NCBI GenBank assembly: GCA_951812925.1
Contig: OX638369.1
Location: forward strand, 61,394,228-61,458,227
Length of the DNA stretch: 64,000 bases
Direction: 5' to 3'
From: Calliopum simillimum
Taxonomy: Eukaryota > Arthropoda > Insecta > Diptera > Lauxaniidae
Below the pieces are notes generated by a model. That model saw nothing but the letters and a program-made list of their open reading frames with translations. It did not search any database and was not told the origin of the DNA. Position numbers and translations under genes: made by a program. Positions 45,938-57,407 of the stretch are shown here, piece by piece (positions within the stretch are counted from its first letter, which is position 1; each line of letters opens with the position of its first letter).

Positions 45938-46460
45938 TGAACTAGTTCTTTCACAAAATTCGAAATATTTCTGTGAAATTAGACCAAAAATCGGAGATGT
46001 GCCGTTTTAGGTCAGCGCCACTTTTTTCACGTAGAAGAGTTCTGATAACATTTTAGAACACACAAGAAAGTGTTCTGTAGTTCATTATATTTTTTTTTTT
46101 CCTTTTTTTGATTAAACTTTTTTCTTAAAAAAATATCTTGCAAGAAAAATTCTGATGAGAGATCTGGGTAGTGCTCGAAGAATTCTAAAGAAAATCCTAG
46201 TAACATTTTTCCAAAATATTCGTATGTTTCATTCTAATTTAAAAATTCGAAAAATTTCGGTTTTTTTTCTAAGAATTCGGTTTTATTCTAAATCACTAGA
46301 ACAAAAAATAATTATCATGAATTTCAAAACTCTTTATTGTGAGCTCCAAAATGTTATCAAAACACCTCTACGTGAAAAATTAGGGTTGAGCAAGAACCGG
46401 CGATTTTTGGTCCAATTTCACAGAACTATTTCGAATTTTGTAAAAAAACTCCAGAAGTAT
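45938..46460. repeat. inverted-repeat element (MITE-like)
   Basis: Left words acaaaattcgaaatatttct, agaccaaaaatcgg and ttttttcacgtagaagag are matched in reverse complement at 46350-46443. Arms about 110 bp, loop about 260 bp. The plus-strand frame at 46155-46526 lies across it and has no family motif. Confidence 0.55.
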
Positions 46461-46973
46461 TCCCAACGGACCCAGGACTTTAAAAATATTTCGGTTTACG
46501 AAAATTCCGGAGCCAATTTCACATGAGTCAGGGTTAGGTTATCTCTCAAACTACACTTTAGGAGCAGTTAACAATTTGTTATTTGAGAAGCGCATTTAAA
46601 AAAAATAATAATGATAATTCCCCCATAATAAATGAGTTGAAAAAGGGCCAGTGTTTGCAAATGAGTTAGAACAAAAATTTATACTTCACAATTTCCATTA
46701 TTTTTTTTATGGTATTTTGAAACACATACATAGTTGAAATTAGTGACTTTTAATCAAAAAAAATCCATAACAAATAGGATACAGCAAATGGCATTAATAC
46801 GTCTCGTACTTGCAATAAATTATTTTGCTGTTAGATAACTACATACCTACGAAAGCAGCGTACAAAGTTTCATCGAATCTATAACCTACCTTTGCAATAA
46901 GACAATTGGTTTTAGAGTTCAAACTTAACGAAGCCTTTTTTTTTTTTTTTTTTTTTTAAAAAACTTTCAGACA

Positions 46974-47499
46974 ATGCCACAAAACAACAGAAATTATAAA
47001 AGAAAAGATTGCAACATGAACAGAAACGACTATAAAAACAACAGGAATAGAAATGACTACAAAAACAACAGGAATAAAAATGACTATAAAAACAACAGGA
47101 ATAGAAATGACTATAAAAACAGATCACGAAACAACAGCATACGGCGAGTTACAAATTATGTAAATGAAGTTGTGTCATCGTTGACTGTTGCAGAGCAGCG
47201 AGAATTGGAGCTGAAAATAAAAATAGACAACATCAAGCAATACAACGCGGAGCAAATAGTCAAAAATCATTACTACCAAGAGTATCTAAAAAAAACCGAC
47301 GAAGAACAAAAAGCTATAATATCCACAATTATAATGGACAAAGAGACAACAAAACAACTTAAGTCAAATGCGTTAAAACTGGATAATACCGAAGAGAACG
47401 AGAACGCTGAATGCCATTGATGAAGAAACTTATCCGGATGATAAACTTCTGGAACTTTTAAAAGTTTTCAATTTGGAAATTTGTTTGCCACATTGGAAT
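46974..47499 (+). pseudogene. first recognised exon of a SAM-like-domain gene, with a 9-residue repeat
   Basis: The exon follows an acceptor (aaactttcag at 46961-46970) and starts MPQNNRNYKRKD. Four copies of NDYKNNRNR (a 27-bp minisatellite, about 47028-47120) precede a helical, charged region (LTVAEQRELELKIKIDNIKQ, about residues 68-87, likely coiled coil). Near 47403 one extra or missing base shifts the frame; the new frame runs NAIDEETYPDDKLLELLKVF and ends at a donor (aat|gtgagt, or gtacat four bases on). The last part is the start of a SAM-like helical domain that continues in the exon at 48349. The frameshift argues for a pseudogene; a sequencing error would also explain it. Confidence 0.5.
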
Positions 47500-47692
47500 G
47501 TGAGTACATTTGCATTTTGTGAAATAATCATAAACACATACATTCATAGAACATCAAAAAGTTTATAGCGTCGTCGCTTCGGGTTTTTGTTGTATTTTTT
47601 TATTCTGTAGATCTTTGGCTAAAGTTTACATTGTGTCCCAAAATCTAATTTGATTTAAAATCAACTTTTCTTATTAAACTTATAATTCTAAC

Positions 47693-48169
47693 ACCCTATT
47701 CTCACTTGCCTGGTTAACCAGATGCATGCTGATTAAGCACTAACCAGGATAGTTTTCCATATAAAAATCTTTTCGATTTGTATGGAAAAGATTAGCTAAT
47801 TTTTAAATAATTAGATCATTTAACTCAAAAAATCGGCAGGTGGCATCTCCAAATTCAAAAAATCCCAGGGAAATTTCCCTTTCTTCTAACAAATGGAAAA
47901 TGTAAACAAATAAAAAAATTTTAATAAAAAGCAAATTAAAGCTTAAATCAAAAATATGTTCGTCTCAATTGTTTTAAAAAAAATTTAAATAACGAAATAT
48001 ATATAAATACATTTGAAAACAGTGAAAATAGTGTCGTGATTTGGTAAACGCCAAAAAAGTGTCATTGAAATGATAGATGACTCATCCAGATAAAAGGTGT
48101 GAACGTGGTTCTGTGATTATCAAGATTTTCTGATTTAAGGCTGGTTAACCAGGCAAGTGAGAATAGGGT
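47693..48169 (+). mobile_element. intact CCTATTCTCACTTGCC-family MITE in an intron
   Basis: The ends accctattctcacttgcc and ggcaagtgagaatagggt are exact inverted copies, extended by the near-palindrome ctggttaaccag. taac lies close to both ends but not at matching offsets, so the target duplication is unresolved. It sits in the intron between the exons at 46974 and 48349. Halves of a second copy lie at 45521-45931 and 52241-52311. Confidence 0.8.
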
Positions 48170-48348
48170 ATAACAAAGAATCTGTAATCAAAAATTTTGA
48201 CCAGTTGTTTTTTTTTTTTTTAAGCACTATTTTTCCAAAAAATATCGCATAAACCCATAGCTTCAGAAAAAAATTATGGAATCCCAATCAATTTCGTTAC
48301 ATTTGGTATGAAATTTTTTAACATTAATAATTAATTTTGTTTTTTCAG

Positions 48349-48472
48349 CTCATGGAATCGATTACGAATCGCTACAATACCTTTCCAAAGAAGATATCAG
48401 TGAGGCCATAGACAACATTGGGTTGTGGGCTAAATTCCGAGAGAAATTATTTACGTGGAGGAAAAAGACTAA
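48349..48472 (+). pseudogene. second exon of the SAM-like-domain gene
   Basis: After a strong acceptor (gttttttcag at 48339-48348) the frame reads HGIDYESLQYLSKEDISEAI then DNIGLWAKFREKLFTWRKKT. The pattern (L..L...DL...I...G...KF...L..W) is the second half of a SAM-like fold, as in arthropod proteins whose C-terminal part is the module found at 50405. The exon is cut at 48472 by a Harbinger-like element. Without the element, the candidate donor ctaa|gtataa would lie exactly at the insertion point. Confidence 0.55.
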
Positions 48473-50342
48473 GGGCCGTTTTCTCAATGTCCGGTTAAAT
48501 TTGTTCTTAACCGTACGATTGCTAACCATACGACAAATGAAATCAATGAATTCGTTTTCACAAAGTGCTGATTAACTAACCAGAGGATTGCTCATCGATT
48601 GTGAATTTTTCGATGTCAAACAGACAATTTCAAATAAATTAAATCAAAATAAAAAACTAAAAATATTTCATAAATTTCACAAAAAAATGGAAGACTTGAA
48701 ATATTTTTAAATCTAACGAATTTATATGAATCTTTTGTATAGGAACATTTAGCTATTGGAATTATCTTCCAAATGTTATGCATTTTGTTCCAACTGACTT
48801 AAATGTTCGCTGAAAAATTAGGTTTTTATAAAACAAGAAGACTGGGGCGGCCGCAATTCGATGCCTTAAGGGGTATGATATAGGTATGTAGTTAATAAAT
48901 ATCGTTTTTCTTGGACAAGATTATACTTAACATTAGAGATAATTTTTTGACTTTAATGAGGAAAATAATGAAATCAACAAACTGATGGTTTACGGAAATT
49001 ATTTGAACACAACTTAAAATTAATGATGAATAGTGGCTATTGTGTTTAAATGCATGCTTTTGTAAAAAATCGTTAACTGGATACGAACTTACTTTGCTTC
49101 AACATGAAAAACATATACCTAAATCACATGCACTAGAAAGAAAAAAATTTGTCTAAACACAATACTTCTTATATGCAGTCTTATAAACTTGTTGACGCTT
49201 AATCGGACCGCATCCTCAGATTTGTGAATATACCCGCAGAATTTTGAGATATCCTTGCTTAAAGTTGGCGAAAATGCTGTTTTAAGAATTATAGCGTATA
49301 TACAGGAAAAAGTGAAACCCTCATTTTTAAATGATATCGAAAAGCCAGGGTATGAAATCTATTTGTGCCAATAAAAATGGGCGATGCCACTTCCCAAAAA
49401 CATTTCGTCCTTTGCATGGGGCTGAAATGCCCTGTTGGAAAAGTTTGAAGGTGTGTTTTGATAAGAAAGAGTGAGTCTATCCAATCCCATTAAAAACTGA
49501 GTTTCACCTTTTCCTGTAGGTACGCCATAAGTTTCAAAACATTATTTTTTCAAACTTCAAGCAAGGATTGACAATTCGGAGGACGCAGTCCAATTCAGCG
49601 CCGAAAGAATCATAAGACTGCATATAAGAATTATTGGGTTCAGAAAACTTTTTTTTTTTATTAGCCTGTATTATTTTCAATCACAAAATTTTAACTTTTT
49701 TAATTTCGATTCACCAATAAAAACTACAATTGTAGGCCCTTGTGGATTCAACTCCTTCTTTTAATGAAACGTATAATATTTTTTGATAACCCAATTAACT
49801 TAATAGTTACATCAAATATCGGACGCATTTGTCATGACACCTCAGTAGTATCTCATAAAAGATATTGATTAAAAGTTTTGATTTTTTTACCTGTGAAGTT
49901 GGCCACATTTAATTTCGAATTATTATTAACACAAAAACTTATATTACATATGGTTTTATTCTATAAAGGATTTAAAAAGGCAACGTCTAATTTGAGTTTC
50001 TTTCAATTTTTACATCAAAAATTGGATGTTTATGAAAGGATTCGTTGAATCAATTTAAAATGTATATGCTCTACTATCATTGATTTAAAATATGTTTTTT
50101 TATTTCATATGAAAGCTCGTAACCCCTTAATTTCATGACAATTTTTAATTTTCATTTAAAATAAAAATATTTTTGTGAATTGTTCTTCTGATTAGAAACT
50201 AACCGGAACAGCATCTTGCCGTTAACTTAATCAGAACTTGACAAGCTGATTATTACTAACCAGATATTGAAAAAACGCTTTTCTTTCTAACTGCTGGTTA
50301 AAGTTCTGATTAGTGCTTAACCGGACATTGAGAAAACGGCCC
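48473..50342. mobile_element. Harbinger-like non-autonomous element (TAA duplication)
   Basis: The ends gggccgttttctcaatgtcc and its complement match over about 26 bases (through ggttaa). TAA flanks both sides (48470-48472 and 50343-50345), the 3-base TWA duplication of PIF/Harbinger elements, whose ends often begin GGGCC. It is 1,870 bp, has no transposase, and contains a nested inverted-repeat element at 49165-49632. Confidence 0.85.
49165..49632. mobile_element. inverted-repeat element nested in the Harbinger-like element
   Basis: The edges cttatatgcagtcttataa and ttcataagactgcatataag are inverted copies. Inner words tatccttgctt / aagcaaggatt, and the edges of a gaaaccctc stretch, also pair. 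A related, decayed piece is present in the foldback interior at about 5525-5640. Confidence 0.65.
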
Positions 50343-50404
50343 TAAGTATAAGGCATTAAAATTCAAGTCTTGTATCAGGTTGTAATGAAATTTATCAATT
50401 TCAG

Positions 50405-50726
50405 TTTGATGTAGAAAACGAAACTTTGTCGAACCATTTAAAAGTTTGAACTTGGCTTCAAAAAACAGGGTCTACCTCATCTTCACCACAAAATATCTTT
50501 TGTTCAACCAAGTTGAACTTAGATAACCTCTTAAATAAATCTTCTGTTGGCAAAAGCATCTCGGATTCATATAAGCGGAACCCACAATTAACGAACGGCC
50601 ATAGAGAAAATTTGATTAAGCTGATTATTGAAGAAGTTCACTGTAATAATATACGTATTAAAATTGCAGTTTCCTAGCCTTGTCGATGAAATTGTATCAG
50701 TTTTTCTAGCAGAAATTGAAGTTAAG
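50405..50726 (+). pseudogene. third exon of the SAM-like-domain gene
   Basis: An acceptor (tttatcaatttcag) precedes FDVENETLSNHLKV, then an in-frame TGA, then a long open stretch with LLNKSSVGKSISDSYKRNPQ, LTNGHRENLIKLIIEE and, after a shift, FPSLVDEIVSVFLAEIEVK, ending at a donor (aag|gtaaaa). The order (L...S..G..I...Y....L....R..LI..II ... F..L..EI...F) is that of a C-terminal module recurrent in uncharacterised, multi-copy arthropod proteins. The stop and the shift indicate decay. Further exons should follow but were not found. Confidence 0.5.
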
Positions 50727-50970
50727 GTAAAAATCAGATCTGCGGATTTTTCACAAATCAACCCAACAAAAAATAAGTAAGTTGTAACGAGCAATTTGTG
50801 TTTTGTTAAAAGAAGTGAACATTTTTTTTTTTAATTTTTGCGATCTTATGTGTTAGGTAAAAAACTAAATGAATTAGTTGTTGATGGAAAAACTTATTGT
50901 AGAAACAAGACTTTGTGAACTAATGTATAAATTTGTTTTGCTTCACTTTATCTTAAAAATATTTGTATTT

Positions 50971-51681
50971 ACATATCGATACCTTAGAGCGCTATAGTCT
51001 TATCTCCACTTTTTGCGATTTTGAGATTTTTGCAGTTATGGTATCATTGTGGGCTTCTTTACCGTGTGGAAAACTGTGTGATATCAAAATACCACTAAAA
51101 AACCAAAATATTCGATTATTAAGAAAAATCCTATCTCCAAACTGTAATTTTTTGAAGAGCGCTACTGTCCTATCTCCACTGAATATTCAAATAAGTCACA
51201 TTTTTAAAATTTTTTTTTTAGTTTTTTCGTGTTTTCTTTGCGTTTCATAACATTTAGCGACATTTTAGTGAACAAATTTTGTTACACCCAAGGGACCCCT
51301 CTTGTATGTCGGAACAAAAAATTAAAAAAAAATTCGTTTTTTTCGTGTTTTCTTCGCGTTTCATGACTTTTTACAACATATTAGAGGTAAAAATTCAAAA
51401 AATTTACTAAATGTGTCCTTTATATTAATAGTAGTGCAATTCTATATAAGGGCAAAAGTAATGGCATATTATAAATTGGCTGGGATTTCGTTAGAAATTA
51501 ATAAAATCGGTTAAAAACATTAAATTATGTTTAAATATACTATAGGTCAAAATATTGCATGTATCGTTATATCAAAATAGCAGCCAATTCTAAATAACCA
51601 CTGTTTAAAATCTTCTTTTAGCATTTCCCAACAATTGAAAAAATGGAGATAGGACTGTAGCGCTCTAAGGTATCGATATGT
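50971..51681. mobile_element. inverted-repeat element (MITE)
   Basis: The ends acatatcgataccttagagc and gctctaaggtatcgatatgt are exact inverted copies and continue as gctatagtcttatctcca / tggagataggactgtagc. A third copy of the inner motif lies at 51158 (gagcgctactgtcctatctc). The frame at 50963-51250 is within the element and looks non-coding. No certain target duplication. Confidence 0.8.
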
Positions 51682-51794
51682 TTGTAAAAATTTGTCAACT
51701 TATGAGCTTTAAATATAATTTTTAAAAGTATAACAGTGTAACAATTATTTCAGAAGGAAACCAAAATAAATACAAAATCAAAAGTAATTATTAC

Positions 51795-51935
51795 TTGATT
51801 TGAATGCTAATCACTATTAAAAAATCAATAGTAAATATTCTTGATTTGAATGCTAATCACTGTCAAAAAATCAATAGTAACTATTACTTGATTTGAATGC
51901 TAATCACTGTCAAAAAATCAATAGTTTTTCACAGT
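51795..51935 (+). repeat. three tandem copies of a 46-47-bp unit
   Basis: The unit ttgatttgaatgctaatcac followed by tgtcaaaaaatcaatagtaa starts at 51795, 51841 and 51888. The units differ by one or two bases. Its edges (gtaattattac / gtcaattcaagtaattt) may belong to a larger element that was not resolved. Confidence 0.8.
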
Positions 51936-52240
51936 CAATTCAAGTAATTTCGCCCTTGGCTCTAAATTGTTACTGATATCTATTGAATCAACAGTGAAAG
52001 CTGTCGTTTTTTTTCGCTGAGTGTAATAACAGTGTAGCCAACATCTCATCATTGGGAAAAATTTTGCATTTTTTCTGTTCTATTTTAAACAAGAACAGGT
52101 CAACATTTTTTGACTTTAGGTCAAAATTAAAAAATTCTACATCTTGAAAGGGCAGAATTTTTAGTCGAGAAAAGAAAACGCTATTAGAAACGGACGGAAA
52201 TGCAGAATTTTTTTGAGGAAAAAAACGCTACATAGCTAAT

Positions 52241-52311
52241 ACCCTATTCTCACTTGCCTGGTTAACCACATGAATGCTGATTAAGCACTAACCAGGATAG
52301 TTTTCCATATA
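52241..52311 (+). repeat. left half of a CCTATTCTCACTTGCC-family MITE
   Basis: It matches bases 47693-47763 of the intact copy, with about two differences, and stops exactly at the TA where the pogo-like MITE begins. Its length, 71 bases, is the length of the part missing from 45521-45931. Confidence 0.85.
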
Positions 52312-53151
52312 CAGTCGACGTCCAATAATACGAATTATATAATGTCAGGCCTATTCGTAAAATCGAAAAATTCGTATTATCGCAACGAAATTTTGTTCCT
52401 TTTTTCTTTTTTATTGAGACACATCGTGGCTTTAGAGATAAAACTCATTTACTCGAATATTTTATTTAAGAGAAAACATCAGTTTACTAAAAAATTGTAT
52501 GAAAAATACAAAATTTATGAATTTTTCTTCTGAGTAACTAATATGGTAGAGAAATGAAAGAAACAATATTTTGATATAAAACAAAAAAACATTTGATGGA
52601 AAAAAATATGGAAATCGAGCTACACTAATTAGGTTAATTTACACAAAAAAAAAAAAATGCCTATGAGTTTTTCCATTGAAAGAAGAAATTTTAAGTAAAA
52701 TACTCCAATAGTACCAGTTAAAAAAGCACCGATTTGGCTAAAATTAGGAATTGTCGTATTACCGATGCCTAGCATTATAAATGTCGTGAAATTGGCGATT
52801 TTTGTAAATTTCTTATTAAGACTGCATTTTAAAAACTCAAACTTTTTTTTCACATTTTTCGAAACATTTTATAATTTTCAACAATTTTTCCAAGCCCAAA
52901 TATTAAGAAAAAAGCATTTCAAAACGTTCTAAAAATTCTGAAAAAACTTTCACGTATTCTTGCATGCATTCTGAACATTTAATGCTTAGCAAAAAAGCAA
53001 AGCCTACTAAGAAAAAAATCTCATTCGTATTATCGAACCGTAAAATTTACCGCTGTTTGTATTATACTTAGAACCGCATGTGGAAGAAATATTGCATTCG
53101 TATTATTGGACATTCGTAATACGGAGCATTCGTATTACTGGACGTCGACTG
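52312..53151 (+). mobile_element. intact pogo-like MITE
   Basis: TA at 52310-52311 and 53152-53153. The ends cagtcgacgtccaataatac and attactggacgtcgactg are inverted. 840 bp. Nearly identical to the outer copy at 43792-45520 (minus its nested element); the main visible difference is the length of the A run near 52645. Open frames in it are short and A/T-driven. Confidence 0.92.
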
Positions 53152-53153
53152 TA

Positions 53154-53630
53154 TTTACAAAATTTTTGTCCTAATTCTCTAACTCGAAAAATGTAAGTGA
53201 CTGAAATTTGTTATCAGTCATTTTCGTTTAAAAAATATTTTCTGTAAATCGAATTGAGTTTTTCGTCAACACTCATTTGGTTTGTGGATTTGTTTACGAA
53301 GTTAAAGTAAAGCAAAGACAGTACATTTTTGAACAATGCCAACTCTTTTTTTTATGATATTTCGAACTTTTTACTGAATTTCAATTGAAAAAAGAAAATA
53401 ATTTTCAAGTGGCAGTTCTGTTTGGGTATTGGTTTTGAAATTTGATTTGAAAATAATAAAAAAAAACGGCAGACGGTTGAGCGAAGCGAAAATTTTTTAT
53501 TTGTACATGTACCCAATTTTAGTTTATCTAATTAAATCATTTAAATAAATATACGTATAAAAAGCATTCGATTGCAATATAAGTTAGTTTTATTAAGGTA
53601 CAAGTGCAGAAAACATGTATTATACAAAAG
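53154..53630. other. AT-rich DNA without a recognised gene
   Basis: The first 110 bases (tcctaattctctaactcgaa and following) loosely match the complement of about 62540-62640. Nothing else was recognised. Confidence 0.35.
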
Positions 53631-53637
53631 TTTATGC

Positions 53638-53994
53638 TATTCTTCTCCTTAAAGTTGTAGCTATGGTTGAAGTGTTTTCATTTGGTAATGTCTCGATTTC
53701 ACTTACAATTTCATTGCTTTCGAGTTCTTCTAAAGGCGGCATCTCATTTTTGTAATGTATACAAGCGTTATGTTAAGCACAACAAACATTTATAATTTTA
53801 GTTACTGCCATAGGAGAGTAATGCAGTCCTCTCTCGGTAAAAATGCATCGAAACCTATTTTTGAGGAATCCAAAATACCGTTCAATTACATTGCGTGCTT
53901 TAAAAAATTGCTCGTTATATTTTTCTTCAAAAGGTCACTGTCGATTTCTGAACGGTGTTAGTAAATATGGTGACAATTGGTTACCAGAATCCCC
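53638..53994 (-). pseudogene. PIF/Harbinger transposase, C-terminal exon
   Basis: On the minus strand an acceptor (ttttttcag, complement just above 53994) precedes GDSGNQLSPYLLTPFRNR, then [20 protein letters not shown] and [16 protein letters not shown], then [10 protein letters not shown]. This is the end of a DDE_Tnp_4 (PIF/Harbinger) domain: the aspartate in GDSG and the glutamate in the RNVIER helix are catalytic positions. Two in-frame stops (after FRNRQ and in CCA*HNAC) kill it. An acidic tail (PPLEELESNEIVSEIE) follows. The N-terminal part lies on the same strand at 57640-57905. Confidence 0.8.
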
Positions 53995-54144
53995 TGAAAA
54001 ATAATAATTACTATGCAAGTACGTTAGAGGAGTTCAAAATTGACCAAAATTTCAAAAGTGTAGTTCATAAGGTGGAGTTTGATGCATATTAAGGTGAAAA
54101 ATTACAATTTGCAATCAGTTCATTTTGAATTTTTTTTATTTTAA

Positions 54145-56137
54145 ATATGAGCCGTTTATTTTGAAAGTGGCCTTAGTCCATTTAAGTTGAAATCGAGATA
54201 TTGAAGGATTTGCGTTTTGATGAATTTAAAAATATTGGTAAGTGATATCATGGTCTTTTAGAGTTTTTGAGTGTCTAAGAATATCAAATTTATCAACCCA
54301 TTTACCAAAACTAAAAATTTTTTAAAGATAATATGATTTCAGCGGTTGTGAATGGACTTAGGCCACTTTCAAAATTAAAAATTCACTTTTTCATTCATTT
54401 AAAAACACAATTTTCATCGAAAAAAAAAAAATTTTGTTCTTAAAATTTATATGTAAGTGTATATAAAAAATTAATGCACTAGAAAACTACCCATATGATT
54501 CTGATAAAATTTTCCAAGAATGCTATCGTCGATCAGGGCAAGAGTTATGAGTGTAATAAATATAAAATGGTAGGTGGCGCGCCCCTACAAAATATAACTT
54601 TTCATATCTCTGAAACAATTATACTCAGAAGAATAAAATTTGGTACATATTACTATATGTACATATGGCGCAGAAACAAAACTTTAATTACTAAATAACT
54701 CTTCAGATCTTTGAAACTGTTAGACATAGAAAAAAAAATATGATACATTCCTAAATGGCGCCAAGGCAAACAACAATCATTAAAAAAATGAATGGTAACT
54801 CGCTTCCTCCAGGGACGTGTACACGGGGGGCTTTGGGGGTTCAAACCCCTCCCAGGAAGATCTTTTACCCTTTAATTACAAATCAAATTTAATGTTTTCT
54901 ATAGTGCTCCTTTGTTTTTTGCATGAAAACCCCTCCCCTATCAAAAGAAAATCCTGTAGTTTCTTGGCAATCCTTTACTATTCCTTGATACTCATGCGCT
55001 CAAAAGCTTCGTCAAGTAAAATATTTTGCTTATTAAAATCTCCCAAATTCCTTTCTTCTACTTCAAAATATTTTACTTAATCCTATACACATTGGCAATC
55101 TTTATTCTGGAACACTTTTGTAAGGATAATTTTTCTACTTTGCGTATGATATTTTTTTTCTCGTATTTCTGTTGAATTTTCGCATTTTTTGCTTATAAAT
55201 ATCATAATTATTATTTTTTGATAAATTTGTGCCTTAGGAATCACTTTCTGGTGTGGAATATGTCTCAATAATTCTTTCCCTTCTTTTAATATTTCCTAAA
55301 TCAGAACCGTCTTCCCTTTCTGATTCCAAAAATCCTTTTTTTGCATTAACTCGGATGGGTGCAATTTCTATACATTAAAATTTTTAATAATATTTATTAT
55401 ATGAACATGTTTTAACCGGTCGGACGTATCTTCAACGTATGCATTTCCCAACATGTTTAACTGATAATAAAATAGTGTGAGAAAGATTTTTTTTAAAAAA
55501 ACACGTCTTTTCTGACAAAAAACTTTTTCCGAACTGAACTATTTTATTGAAAAATTTTCAAAAAAACCAGCAACAGTCCAGATTAAAACTGACTATTGAA
55601 AAACAAGTAGAATATTACGAAAAAAAATAAGCATAGAAAAACAACTTATTACAATAAAAAACAAAGCTCAAATCAAGCAAGCCGAACTTCATCCTGAATA
55701 TTTCGGATGCTGGTCGTTAGACTTTAATATAGAGATATTACCTGCTTAAGTAACTGCGCTAAAAACATTTATTTAATTGATATTATATTTTATTCCTGCA
55801 TTGGAAACGCAAGCATACCTATACTTCGCGGGTGCACCAAGGCTAAAACTATATTACAATTAAGTATTTAACACATAGTACATTAATAATTAGACCTAAA
55901 TATCTTCCACATGCATTTGAAACTGTGAAAACGGGACTTAGGTCACTTTCAAAATAAAAAATTTTATCATTTATTAACAAGCAAATTTTCATTACGCAAT
56001 ATCTTTGTAATTTTTAAGATATTAGTTACAATTTGTTTCAGGATAAAAAGATAACGTAAAAATATAACTATTATAGCGGCTAACTAAATTTTTTTGGAAA
56101 ATGGTCTAAGGCCACTTTCAAAATAAACGGCTCATAT
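54145..56137. mobile_element. TIR element with subterminal repeats
   Basis: The ends atatgagccgtttattttga and its complement match for about 32 bases (through aagtggccttag). Words close to gacttaggccactttcaaaa also occur inside at about 54355 and 55930, so the terminal motif is repeated subterminally at both ends. TA could be the target duplication if the element starts TGAGCC. An interior minus-strand region (55080-55370) has longish open frames, but they show no motif I recognise. It lies between the two pieces of the Harbinger transposase and may have interrupted that gene. Confidence 0.65.
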
Positions 56138-56726
56138 AGTTTTCTAAATCTCACAGATATTACACAGCCATATAATATTTTTAAATGCCCAAAACTATTT
56201 ATCTTCTGCACTTTAATATAGAATCGTAAAAATTGCCTAAAATCTCGAGTCTGCTAATGGGTTGCATCTGAATGGCGTATCACTAAAAATGGATGAAAAA
56301 TTGAGTTTTTGATAAAAATCAGTTTTTTTCCTGATAAATGATTTTAAAGAAAATATACTTTGCACATTGCATATTGCAGATATGAATGTATTTTAATGAG
56401 CTAATTTTTTTGAAAAAGAAACTTTAAAAAAAGAGGTTACATCTAATATTTAAGATTATGTTTTTTTAACACCTTTTACGATTATTTTGCGTATATTTTA
56501 CTATTTACATATGCACTTAAAAAAATCTTATCAAGAAGACGTGCACTTATTTTGCCTCTTTCAAATTTGGGTTTAAGTAAGAGTCAGAATTACTACTTTC
56601 CCAAATAAATGAATCGTGGTTACGTCGACTTATTTGATAACCAAATTATGGTCACAAATATAGAAAAAAAAAAAGATATATTTGGAATTGAAAAGAAAAG
56701 CACAACCATATTAATATTGAGCAGAA
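56138..56726. other. AT-rich DNA, no recognised gene
   Basis: Short frames only (for example 56609-56797, which runs into the next MITE). No terminal repeats. Confidence 0.4.
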
Positions 56727-57278
56727 GTAGAGTAGAACGGGGTAATGTCGTGCAGGGGGTAATGTCGTGCACTGGCTGTTTTAGCCCAAAGAATTGAATG
56801 ATTTACCAACTGTTCGTAAGGTAGGTACCTGCTGACCTACTGAGCTTATACATATAATACTAGCAATTTTCACCAGTTCGTCTCTACAGAGTAACCTTTT
56901 TTTCAAAACGCATGCCTTCGGGACGATAAAAGTGTTTTTTTATCGGGTCAGAAAAATAATTTTCCTTCCGGGAAAATATACCAGGTAAGTGTTTTCTGAA
57001 ACGAAATATCCTGCCAAAGAAAAGAAGTATTTGGTTTTCGAAAAAAATTTTGGGCTTCACCGAGTTATCGAAGTTGATCTTTAAAACGACCATTGGGGTA
57101 ATGTCGTGCACATTCACTTACACAAACACAATTACTCGCTACACAAATGTTGTTACACATGGATGTAACCAATGAAATTATCTTTCGATCGGATGCTTAC
57201 TCGTTGCATTCGCTTGAGATGTACGGCTTTACGAGCATGTCAAAGTTGAGTGCACGACATTGCCCCGTTCTACTCTAC
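56727..57278. mobile_element. MITE with GTAGAGTAGAACGGGG termini
   Basis: The ends gtagagtagaacggggtaat and ttgccccgttctactctac are inverted copies of about 28 bases. The word ggggtaatgtcgtgca occurs twice at the left end (about 56739 and 56757) and again, in direct or inverse form, near 57095 and 57251. The frame at 57147-57347 lies in its right part and is repeated in the second copy; it shows no family motif. Confidence 0.8.
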
Positions 57279-57407
57279 ACAACATATTATGTACTTCACA
57301 TTTGTATACTAATGAATAAATACATGATAATGCTAAATCTCCTCTAATAGAACCACTACTTATCATTTCTCACACATTTTGGTACCTTTACTATACTCGG
57401 AAAAACA

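Noticed and set aside
46912..47127. Minus-strand frame rich in Cys, Phe and Tyr
   Set aside because: It is the exact antisense of the NDYKNNRNR minisatellite; the repetitive peptide follows from the DNA repeat.
54830..54870. tRNA-like ggggttcaaacccc word
   Set aside because: The word resembles a T-arm, but no acceptor stem, D-arm or anticodon arm of matching geometry surrounds it.
54817..55080. 87-residue plus-strand frame starting MYTGGFGGSNP
   Set aside because: It crosses A/T-rich interior DNA of a TIR element and has no recognisable motif.
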